Assembly: GCF_041734735.1 (NCBI RefSeq)
Contig: NC_134907.1
Location: forward strand, 1,776,010-1,840,009
Source: Babylonia areolata
Taxonomy: Eukaryota > Mollusca > Gastropoda > Neogastropoda > Buccinidae
Length of the DNA stretch: 64,000 nucleotides
Reading direction: 5' to 3'
This document shows positions 55,805 to 64,000 of the stretch, one piece after another. Positions within the stretch are counted from its first letter, which is position 1. The number at the start of each line of letters is the position of its first letter. Below the pieces are notes generated by a model. That model searched no databases and was not told the origin of the DNA. It saw nothing but the letters and a program-made list of their open reading frames with translations. Position numbers and translations under genes: made by a program.

Positions 55805-55815
55805 CAAAATGGCGG
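55805..55815. promoter_or_regulatory. Subterminal 11-bp repeat, right; YY1-like promoter motif
   Basis: On the minus strand CCGCCATTTTG, one change from the left copy. It lies 23 bases upstream of the transposase ATG, so it could serve both the promoter and transposase binding. Confidence 0.6.
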
Positions 55816-55858
55816 CCCGAGTATGTACGGAAACTAACGGAACATACCGAAGGCGCGT

Positions 55859-55888
55859 ATGTCCGTTCTGCCTGTTTAGTATTCTGTG
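55859..55888. repeat. P-like element, right terminal inverted repeat
   Basis: Pairs with 51177-51206. The right flank begins a LINE zinc-finger fragment. Confidence 0.88.
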
Positions 55889-56035
55889 GCCGCCACCATC
55901 CCCTGTTCACACTGTGTCAGAACCTTCCGGTCGCGGATTGGCCTGACCAGGCATCTGCGCACCCACAGAGCCCAACCCACCCACCCCCAGGATGACTAGA
56001 TGGTCCTCGTCGATCCCGACGGACGAACCACATGT
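55889..56035 (+). mobile_element. LINE C-terminal C2H2 finger fragment
   Basis: One frame reads AATIPCSHCVRTFRSRIGLT then RHLRTHRAQPTHP. The spacing is C-x2-C-x12-H-x3-H with the same SRIGL...H.RTH core as the RTE-like LINE finger, but the rest differs. It is the 3' coding end of another LINE, cut on the left by the P-like element. Confidence 0.65.
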
Positions 56036-56345
56036 GTGGGTCTGTGTTTTTGAGTGCGTTTGTGCATGCGCGAGGGTGTAAGTGTACACAAGTGTCAGGA
56101 GAGTTCTGTGCACGTGCGTATGTGTGTGTGTGTGTGTGTGAGGGGGAGGTGGGGGTGCGGTGGTGAGGGAGGTGTGTGTAGAGGATGAGGTATGTGAATG
56201 TATGCATGCCTACACTGTGGGAGCAACAGGATATTGGAACGTGCGGGTGTGTATACTCGTATATATCTTTGTATATATGTGTGTTGGGTTGGGGGTGGGG
56301 GATATGGGCGTATGTGTGTGTGCTTGTACAAGTAAGTGTTCATCT

Positions 56346-56376
<31 letters not shown>

Positions 56377-56892
56377 CCGTGGAAGCTGCGATACGTAGCC
56401 TATAAATGAGTGTGTGGAGGAGGGGGGTAGAGGAGGTGCAGGGTAATGTGTGGTGTGTGTGTGTTGGGGCTCATGTACGTTTATGTGTATTTGACTGTGC
56501 TTTCATATCTGTGAAACTGCATGTTTGCTGCATATCTGTTATGAATGTGTGGGTGTATGTGTGAATGTGTGTCTTCATCTTTTACATTTATTTGCTTATT
56601 TATCAGCATTGTTGTCTTATTTATTTATTTATTTATTTATTTATTATTATTATTATTATTACGACTACTACTACTACCTTTTTATATTATAATTATTATT
56701 TATTTATTTATTCATGTACGCTTATCTATTATTTATTCACCTTTTTTTTCTTCTTTTTTTTTCTCAAGGCCTGACTAAGCGCGTTGGGTTACGCTGCTGG
56801 TCAGGCATCTGCCTGGCAGATGTGGTGTAGCGTATATGGATTTGTCCGAACGCAGTGACACCTCCTTGAGCTACTGAAACTGAAACTGAAAC
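56036..56892 (+). mobile_element. RNase H LINE 3' UTR and tail, truncated copy
   Basis: Matches the 3' UTR of the LINE at 43514-46956: GTGTAAGTGTACACAAGTGT, GATGAGGTATGTG, GTGGGAGCAACAGGATATTG, GTGTGCTTGTACAAG and CCGTGGAAGCTGCGATACGT. It ends with the GACTAAGCGCG tail at 56766-56892 and GAAACTGAAACTGAAAC. Arm B of the duplication starts directly after it. Confidence 0.85.
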
Positions 56893-57094
56893 TTGTTCAT
56901 CATAGATAAAAAGTTCTGAGGAAGTGTCAGACAGCCACAACTAGTCAAAGACAATGAAAATATGGGTAGGGTGGACAAAAGTTATGTTAATCAACAAATA
57001 CAGTGCATTACACAAAACAAACAAATAATGGAAAACTCTTCTTTTTTCCATTTCATTGACATTGCACGAGTAAATGCTTTTATTTCATTTCAAG

Positions 57095-57202
57095 ATTTTA
57101 GAAACAATTCACCCAGACATTCCAGAATTACAGATATATGATAGATTTGGTCAGACTTTACTGAAGAAGTGATTAGGCAGCTTGCAAGTCTGGGTGAATA
57201 TG
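57095..57202 (+). pseudogene. Decayed duplicate of the host last exon
   Basis: After the same TTTCAAG acceptor text it reads ILETIHPDIPELQIYDRFGQ. Compared with 16495-16385, four bases are lost in the FGQLDF region, the frame hits TGA at 57170-57172, and the original TAG has become TAT. No upstream exons are duplicated, so it could not have made the protein. Confidence 0.75.
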
Positions 57203-57458
57203 AAGAAGTTCCAGAAGCATCCAATCAAACTCTATTTACTAAACATTCCATTCTCCTGTATAAAAAAAAAAAAATAATAATAATAATAATAATCAAGAAG
57301 AAGAAGAAGAAAAAGAGAAGAAAAAAATTCAAACGAGAAACAATTGTAAAAAATGTTATGCAGAGTTAAAGAAAGAATAAAACAAAAAAACAAAACAATA
57401 TAATGTGTGTTACCTGTGGAAACCAGATGTGCTTTGTGGATAGCAGGAGCTGCCTTCT
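57203..57458. other. A-rich simple repeats within arm B
   Basis: AAT and GAA units at 57270-57330, in place of the poly(A)-like stretches seen in arm A. Confidence 0.6.
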
Positions 57459-57561
57459 AAGTTTTCATGAAAGTAATGTCATGCATGCATATGTGTGGGA
57501 CTCAAATGCAAGTTTTCATGAAAGTAATGTCATGCATGCATATGTGTGGGACTCAAATGCA
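57459..57561. repeat. 51-bp tandem repeat, 2 units
   Basis: Reverse counterpart of 15992-16146, which has three. Confidence 0.88.
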
Positions 57562-58959
57562 AGGATGATAGCGTAGGGGAAGGGTCTGTTTTTTTACTTT
57601 TTTGTTTGTTTGTTTTTCTTGTACCAGTAAGTGATGTCATCTGAAACACGTATTCTCAATTTGTTATTACCAATGACAGGGAAAAGCCAGAATGGAAGGG
57701 TGATGATTTTTATGTATGGGTTTGTTTTCCCATACATTTCTTTCATAGTTTCTTCCTCAGGATGTTTTCTGCACATTCTTTATATACCTATACATTAAAA
57801 AAAAAAATTGTAAAAGCAAATTGGTTTCCTTTTCGGCATTTTCTTCATAACCCATGTGTATCCAAAGAACCAAAGCAACTGTTTCCACTGTTAAAACAGG
57901 TCAATGTTCAGTGTTCAATTTTTAGCAACAATATCAACAAATATATTGTTTAAGAAACTGACTGTAGTTTGTGAATAATTTATATTTTTGTATCCTTGGG
58001 ATGCTACATTAGTGTTTACTGTGTAAACCCTTGTGTTTTTTTTCTGCAAAACAAGAAGTCTGTTGTCTGTTGTACATGACTTATATGATTTGTAGTAATC
58101 AATCAGGAAATATAGTTATGTTTTTATTCATAGTACTGAACATGTACTTTTTGACACAGTACTGTGAAATCTGTTTGAAATGAAAGAAAAATGATTGTTT
58201 TCTCAATAGAATTTAAATCTGTGAACTTGAACCAAATATCTTGGATTTTATGTTCAGAGAGAATGTGAAAAGTACTAAAAATGCTCAAATTTTCTGTTTT
58301 TAGCAACAGAGGTCAAAGGTCATCAGAATGACTATGTTCCACAAGATTTTTTTGATTTTTTTTTAATATTTTTTTTTAAATCATAGTTTGAAAGTCAGTT
58401 TTATTCTGATGACAATGATGTATTATACATCAAGTTTGATCCATAAATGTACACTTTAGAAGCATTTTGAAATTGCTGCATAGTTACCGCTAAAAAAGTA
58501 CGAGAGGCAGAACGTAGATTCCACAAAAACAAAAATTGAGTACATGCATGCATTTGTGCGACTAAACCCACTCATAGCTCCAACGATACAAATAGCTTGT
58601 GTTTATTACTGGTCACATGTGTAAAAGATCTGTAACAATGTTCGCTGTAATTTCAGAGTAAATTTTGGAAAGATAAATTCGTGGCATTTGACAGCTTTGA
58701 TAAGCATGTAAATTTGGAGAGGGAAAGAACCTGCAGCTGAACCAGTCTTTCATGATGATTATTTCAAAGTCATCGAAAGCAATTTCTGATTTCATTCATG
58801 GACTGCAAAAATATCATTTTAGTTGAAGATGTTATAGATAAAGGCGGGAATTTTCTGACATATGCTGCTTTTTCAAGAAAGTGGGAAATAACCGTAAATA
58901 ATCTCAATTACTTCCGTTGCGAACTTTAGTTGCAATCAAAACATTTTCGATTAAAATTC
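57562..58959. other. Non-repetitive part of arm B
   Basis: Counterpart of 14607-15991. No gene recognised. Confidence 0.5.
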
Positions 58960-59123
58960 AATTTAATTCAATTCAACTCAATTCAATTCAAAATACAAGC
59001 AATTAGAACAGAAATTTTGGCTCATTCAAATGCTAGTCAGCAAATGTCAAAGCGAAAAACGAATAACTGGCACACCATTACCCAATCACCATGCACACAT
59101 CAATTATTAGATATGAAAAGGCC
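58960..59123. repeat. Tandem-unit repeat element with GAATT tail, right part of arm B
   Basis: Slightly longer than in arm A: it keeps ACGAATAACTGGCACACC text absent at 14519-14606. Confidence 0.6.
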
Positions 59124-59638
59124 AGGTCAGGGGCATAGCCCTTGATACTGGTACCATGTAACCCAGTACTACCTGCCGCATGTGAAGTCTCCCAACGACG
59201 GACGAGGCCCTTCAACACCCAGCTTTCCCAAGCCCTGCGGCGATGGAGAAGTGGTAACGGTGACAGGCAGAGGATGCTGCTGGCAGTTCCTAGTCAAGAC
59301 TCTGCACGCAGGTGGCTGTGGGGTGATGGTCGTCCGCTGTAGACTGGGGCAGATGCGGCGCCCGTATCCTCCCACAGTGTCAGAGCAGCCCTTTTTAGGG
59401 ACAGCACTGCTCTTCCCATATGGGGAAGGGGAGATAAAAGGATCCCTAAACAAAGCTTGCCTCGCCTAGTACCTAGTAGGAAACCGCACCTACTTGGATA
59501 TCCAACACTAACGGTCGAAAACAACAGAAGAAAAGAACCAGGAGTCATGCCCTGACTCTGGGTGCCTGGAATGTTTGCAGAGACGACAGACCAGAAAGGC
59601 GCACGGCGCTCATTGCTAGAATACTTGATCACTACAAT

Positions 59639-60451
59639 GTGGACATAGCAGCCTTGAGCGAAACCAGGTTTGCGGGTGAAACACAGCTGGAGGAAGTTGG
59701 AGGGGGCTACACCTTCTACTGCATTGGGAAGCCAGATGGCACCCCAAGAACCTCAGGCGTGGGCTTTGCCATACGAACCAAACTTGCACGACAGCTTGAC
59801 AGCCTTCAACATAGGATAAACGATGCGCTGATGACCCTGCGTTTGAAATAGTCTGAGGATCACTTCTCCACAGTCATCAGCTGCTATGCCCCGACGATGA
59901 CCAACCCTGATGACATCAAAGAAGCTTTCTATGAGGAGCTCAGCCACACCATTGCAGCGGTAGACAGAAAGGACAGGCTGATCATCCTTGGGGATTTCAA
60001 TGCCTGCGTCGGCGTGGACTTCTCCTCGTCGCCAAAAGTCCTAGGACAGCACGGCACTGACAAGTGCAACTCCAACGGACTGCTTTTGCTCTTGCTCTGC
60101 GCGCAGCATGGACTCACCATCACCGACACCCTCTTCCAACAAGTACAAGTAAAAGAACACATGGATGCACCCCGCTCTAAGCAATGGCACTTACTGGACT
60201 ATGTGATTGTCCAGCAGAGGGACAGAGGTGATGTTTCCATTACATGCTGCATGAGAGGAGCAGTCTGTTGGTCGGACCATCACCTGGTACGCAACAAGAT
60301 GAACATCAGACTAACATGCAAGCTCCCCCAGGATTTCAAGGATGCTTCAATTGTCCACATTTACAAACTGAAGGGAGACAAAACATCCTGCGATAACCAC
60401 CGTGGAATCTCCTCTGCATCACTGGCAAGATCTTCGCCCACATCATACTGA
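59639..60451 (+). pseudogene. LINE copy 3, endonuclease joined to RT entry
   Basis: Frames 59639-59851 and 59897-60451. A TAG after TLRLK near 59849 is shared in position with copy 2 (13788), so that stop predates the duplication. The fused frame then leaves the family sequence at 60420 (ISSASLARSSPTSY). Confidence 0.85.
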
Positions 60452-60531
60452 ACAGACTAGTTGACCATGTCTCCAAAACAGTCATCCCTGAAGCACAGTG
60501 CCGCTTCCGCTCAGGCAGGGGAACATGTGAC

Positions 60532-61511
60532 ATGGTGTTTGCCGAACGCCAGATGCAAGAGAAGTGCCGTGAGCAGAACAAGGAGCTCCACATGGTCTTT
60601 GTAGAACTGACTAAGGCCTTCGACACGGTGAACCGCCGTGGTCTGTGGAAGATCCTCGTAAAGTTTGGCTACCCAGAGAGCCTAATCCAGCTGATTGCGT
60701 CATTCCACGATGGCGTGCAGGTGAGAGTACAGGAAAATACTGACATGTCGGATCTATTCCCTGTGGTAAATGGAGTGAAGCAGGGCTGACACCCACACTG
60801 TTCTCCATTCTCTTCTCTGCCATGCTGATTGACGCCTTCCAAGACTGTGACCGGGGCATCTACATTCAGTTTCGTACAGATGGCAAACTTTTCAACTTGC
60901 AGTGACTCCACGCCAGGTCCAGGGTGTTTGAGGCACTGTTGAGAGAGTTCCTCTTCGCTGATGACTGCGCGCTTGCTGCACACACCCATGACGACATGCA
61001 GTTCACCTCCTGCAGGCGCTTTGGACTCACCATCAGCCTCAGGAAGACCGAGTCCATGTACCAACCAGCTAGCTCACAGAACGCCAGTGCCTCCCCCTCA
61101 CCTGCAATCATGATCGATGACACAGAGATCAAGTCAGTCGACACGTTTTGCTACCTGGGCAGCACCCTATGCAGCAACGGAGCCCTTGATCCAGAAATGA
61201 CTTTGCGCATCGCCAAGGCCAGCTCCGCCTTTGGCAGACTCAACAACAGGCTTTGGAACAACAAAGGCATCAGGCTCAGCACCAAGATGAAAACCTACAG
61301 AGCTTTTGTGCTGACCACCTTGTTGTACTGCTGTGAAACATGGACGACGTATCGCCGTCACATTCAACAACGTGAGCAGTTTCACCAGAGATGCTTACGA
61401 AAGATCCTCGGCATAAAGTGGCAAGACAGGGTCTTTAACCTCCAGGTCCTAGAGAGGAGCAGCCTGCCCAGCATCGAAAGCCTGCTGATCCAGGACACGT
61501 TGTCCGCATGA
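60532..61511 (+). pseudogene. LINE copy 3, reverse transcriptase and C-terminal region
   Basis: Frames 60532-60789 and 60924-61511: EKCREQNKELHMVF, LTKAFDTVNRRGLWKILVKF, then FLFADDCALAAHTHDD, FCYLGSTLCSN, VLTTLLYCCETWTTYRRHIQ and FHQRCLRKILGIKWQDRV. Broken around 60789 and 61490. Confidence 0.85.
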
Positions 61512-61917
61512 CAGACAGCAGGATTCCAAAGATGCTCTTGTATGGCCAACTGAAGGAAGGCCACCGCGAACTTGGAAGACCGTGCAAGCGCTTCAAGGAC
61601 ACCTTGAAGACAAATATCAAAGCCTGTGACACAGACATCGCTTCCTGGGAACTGATGTCCTTGACCGCTCTCGCGGGAGGATGATGTGCTCTAGTGGCAT
61701 AAAGACGTTTGAAAACAAGAGAACGCTGGCCATAAAGGAGAAGCGTGAGTGAAAGAAACAGGGCTCAACTTCTGGAGATGTTTTCCCTTGCAACACCTGT
61801 GGGAAGTGCTGCACATCCAGAATCGGCCTCTTCTCCCATATGAGGACACACACCGACAGATTTGCATGCCTACTCATCCGTTGGTCCGACGGGAGACTCC
61901 ATCATGAAAAGAAAACA

Positions 61918-62365
61918 TTCTAGTAAGAAAATATTACATTTGAAGATTAAGTGAAACAACAACAACACAAATTCATTTCTATCATCATAGGAAAATTTTA
62001 AGTAAGATAATCATAAGATTTTAAGGGACAAATATTCGTCAAGAAATACAAAAGTGAAAAACAAATGAGTAGTTGACACACCATCCTACACACACATCCA
62101 TTATCATGTTAAAAAAATAACATACAGGTAAGAAGATAATACATTTTAAGATAAAACAAAACAACAACGGAAAAAGGTACATTTCAATCATCATTTAAAA
62201 GGAAAGTACTCAGAAAGATAATAACATTTAAGACACAAATTAATTAAAGATAAACGAATAGCCTGTGCACACTTCCCTTATCACTGCACAGACATCAATC
62301 TTCAAATGAAAGGAAATTAAAGACAAATTTATCTTTTATTAAATAAAGTCACAGCTCTACCAAGA
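61918..62365. repeat. Tandem-unit repeat element, left part in arm B
   Basis: Reverse counterpart of 10470-11004, with one unit fewer. Confidence 0.75.
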
Positions 62366-62430
62366 CCAGTATCAGTATCAGTAGCTCAAGGAGGCGTCAA
62401 ATCCATGTACGCTACACCACATCTGCCAAG
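62366..62430 (-). repeat. LINE tail copy, first half (split by LINE insertion)
   Basis: Counterpart of 10333-10462; the second half resumes at 63456-63520. Confidence 0.85.
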
Positions 62431-62748
62431 GCCATCACACCATCGATCGCCTCAAAGAAATAAAAGCAGAGAGAGGGAGTGGTCGTAAGTCTAACATGAA
62501 AGGTAGAGCACGATGCTCGGAACAGAGTCTCTGTGGGCTTTTCCAAATACAACAGACTGAGCAACACACTAGACGCCACGTTCTTGGCATTAGAGATCTT
62601 TTCCCATCCCTCTTGTGGCCAATCAGTGGCAGCCTCTGTGCGTGCGTGTATGTGTGTGTTGTGTGCATGTGTAGATCTGTATTTTTGAGTGCTTTTGTGC
62701 ATGCGCGAGAGTGTAAGTGTACACAAGTGTCAGTAGAGTTCTGTGCAC

Positions 62749-62790
<42 letters not shown>

Positions 62791-63455
62791 GGGAGGTGGG
62801 GGTTCCGGGGGGAGTTTGGGTAGAGGATGAGGTATGTGAGTGTATGCATGCCTACACTGTGGGAGCAACAGGATATTGGAACGTATATATATATATATAT
62901 ATATATCTTTGTATATATGTGTGTGGAGATAAGGGCATATGTGTGTGTGCGTGTACAAGTAAGTGTTCATCTGTGTGTGTGTGTGTGTGTGTGTATGTGT
63001 GTGTGCCGTGGAAGCTGTGATACGTAGACTAGAAATGAGTGTGTGGAGGAGGAGGGTAGAGGAGGTGCAGGGTAATGTGTGTGGTGTGTGTGCGTGTGTT
63101 GGAGCTCATGTACGTTTATATGTATTTGACTGTGCTTTCATATCTGTGAAACTGCATGTTCGGTGCATATCTGTTATGCATGTGTGGGTGTATATGTGAA
63201 TGTGTGTCTTCATGTTTTACATCTATTTGCTTATTTATCATCATTGTTATCTTTTTTTTTTTTTTACATTATAGTTTTTTTTTTATTTGTGTAAGCTTAT
63301 CTATTATTTATTCACCTTTTTTTTTTCTCAAGGCCTGACTAAGCGCGTTGGGTTACGCTGCTGGTCAGGCATCTGCTTGGCAGATGTGGTGTAGCGTATA
63401 TGGATTTGTCCGAACGCAGTGACGCCTCCTTGAGCTACTGAAACTGAAACTGAAA
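62431..63455 (+). mobile_element. RNase H LINE, strongly 5'-truncated copy with target duplication
   Basis: CTGCCAAG lies at 62423-62430 and again at 63456-63463. The insert starts in the coding end (HHTIDRLKEIKAERGSGRKS, then NMKGRARC), passes the natural end near 62560, a GT-rich 3' UTR with an AT run at 62885-62905, and ends in the GACTAAGCGCG tail with GAAACTGAAACTGAAA. It interrupts an older tail copy of its own family. Arm A lacks it. Confidence 0.92.
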
Positions 63456-63520
63456 CTGCCAAGCAGATGCCTGAATAGCAGCGTAACCCAACGCGCTTAG
63501 TCAGGCCTTGAGGCCTTAAG
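63456..63520 (-). repeat. LINE tail copy, second half
   Basis: Continues the copy interrupted at 62430. Confidence 0.85.
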
Positions 63521-63525
63521 AAAAA

Positions 63526-63575
63526 CAAGAGAGGCAAGGCCTTCAAGACTCACTTGTGATACACTTAAAAAAAAA
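63526..63575 (-). repeat. End of the inverted-repeat (MITE-like) element
   Basis: CAAGAGAGGCAAGGCCTTCA followed by AGACTCACTTGTGATACAC; counterpart of about 10115-10157 and the end of arm B. Confidence 0.8.
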
Positions 63576-64000
63576 ATTAAAAAAAAAAAAATCGTTAAAA
63601 ATGTGTTCTGTATTTGTTGTTATAAAGCTTTGCGTTTAAAAAAGAAAAAGAAAAAAAGTCCTAACCAGATTCGAAGGTGAGAAGAAACTGCCTTATCCAT
63701 TACACTATCGTGGTTCCTTAACTGACGTTCTAAAATTTAACATTTGAACATACTTTTTTAAAGGGCGATAAATCAACTGCGGTATTCGCAGTGAGATCGC
63801 TGTTTAAATCATATTATTCTGGTGTATCTTGGTCATTCAAAAAATCTTTAAGGGCAATAAAAAATTCTTTTTAATGGCTATCGCCGCAATTACACTGCAA
63901 CATTTAGCCGTTTTCACTAGATCTAGATAGATGTACAAGTTTAGTTACACCCGCCGGGAATGTAGTACGACACGGTCAATTCAATTTCTCTTTTATGTTC
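63576..64000. other. No gene seen; AT-rich end of window
   Basis: Unique sequence apart from the tRNA-like piece at 63659-63722. Confidence 0.45.
63659..63722 (-). other. tRNA-like sequence, shortened
   Basis: Minus strand: GATAGTGTAATGGATAAGGC (box A-like) and CACCTTCGAATCTGG (box B-like), followed by a T run as a Pol III terminator would be. At about 60 bases it is too short for a working tRNA. It is probably a tRNA pseudogene or a SINE head. Confidence 0.45.

Larger units (their letters stand above)
51177..55888 (-). mobile_element. P-element-like (THAP9-type) DNA transposon
   Basis: Terminal inverted repeats: 51177-51206 and 55859-55888 are complementary over 30 bases with one mismatch (start CACAGAATACTAAACAGGC). 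An 11-bp subterminal inverted repeat, CCGCCATCTTG at 51253-51263 and its near complement at 55805-55815, lies 76 and 73 bases from the ends. The 4.7-kb element holds a two-exon transposase gene on the minus strand (55782-52598), and its 3' side (51264-52590) is non-coding with a tandem repeat. Two frameshifts break the transposase. An 8-bp target duplication, expected for P elements, is not visible. Confidence 0.9.
59124..61917 (+). mobile_element. AP-endonuclease LINE (RTE-like), copy 3, broken
   Basis: Paralogue of copy 2 by duplication. It keeps the endonuclease (59639-60330: DIAALSETRFAGETQLEEVG, LILGDFNACVG), jumps directly from RLTCKL to PQDFKDASIVHIYKLKGDK (loss of about 0.7 kb of linker), then has RT motifs A (LTKAFDTVNRRGLW) and B (NGVKQG, then a stop), the FADD motif (REFLFADDCALAAHTHDD) that copy 2 lost, and the C-terminal region with the finger near 61790-61860. 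Several stops and frameshifts. Dead. Confidence 0.9.
56891..63575. repeat. Inverted segmental duplication, arm B
   Basis: Reverse complement of 10115-16712 (see arm A). Private changes are loss of about 0.7 kb inside the LINE, two instead of three 51-bp units, loss of most of the T-rich stretch near 63522, decay of the host exon and insertion of the LINE at 62431-63455. About 40 kb separate the arms. Confidence 0.93.

Noticed and set aside
51163-55896. 8-bp target duplication of the P-like element
   Set aside because: The flanking bases (CTTCGGCC and GCCGCCAC) do not match.

Overview
This window looks like repeat-rich intergenic and intronic DNA from an animal nuclear genome, most likely a marine snail (caenogastropod mollusc). 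The evidence is the LINE, SINE and MITE types, long CA/GT and CT runs, GT-AG splice signals, and the absence of any dense coding layout. The taxon is my inference from remembered repeat families; I could not search. Very little of the window is ordinary host gene.

Layout. 0.5-4.5 kb: a tRNA-derived SINE with a clean target duplication, then a broken AP-endonuclease LINE (copy 1 of 3). 5-10 kb: a mariner relic, a 22-bp hairpin around an AT run, a possible host exon of 12-residue repeats, a Tx1/L1-type LINE relic and a nested inverted-repeat element. 10.1-16.7 kb: arm A of a large inverted duplication, holding LINE copy 2 and the last exon of a host gene whose upstream exons and promoter lie at 16.8-17.6 kb. 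18-24 kb: a Tx1/L1-type LINE split by a 2-kb poly(A)-tailed insertion. 24-28 kb: LINE relics nested in one another. 28-32 kb: mostly unassigned DNA with an array of four small palindromes.

32-38.4 kb: two LTR-retrotransposon fossils, one inside the other, with a SINE inside the inner one. 38.4-42.5 kb: mostly plain sequence with a piggyBac-type MITE. 42.8-47.2 kb: a 69-bp tandem array into which a 3.4-kb RNase H-bearing LINE has inserted; its reverse transcriptase/RNase H frame is still open for about 800 codons. 47.4-50.7 kb: another SINE and two LINE relics. 51.2-55.9 kb: a P-element-like (THAP9-type) DNA transposon with terminal inverted repeats, subterminal repeats and a THAP domain split by an intron. 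56.9-63.6 kb: arm B of the inverted duplication, with LINE copy 3, a decayed copy of the host exon and a later LINE insertion.

How it fits together. Nested insertions and target duplications give a relative history. LINE copies 2 and 3 were duplicated together with their flanks, not inserted twice. The RNase H LINE family was active after that duplication, because it landed in arm B only. Its 3' end is the same short tail found alone at several other sites. I found no operon-like or defence-like system. The most interesting objects are the P-like element, the inverted duplication that copied and then lost a host exon, and the gag-bearing element with long matching inverted ends.
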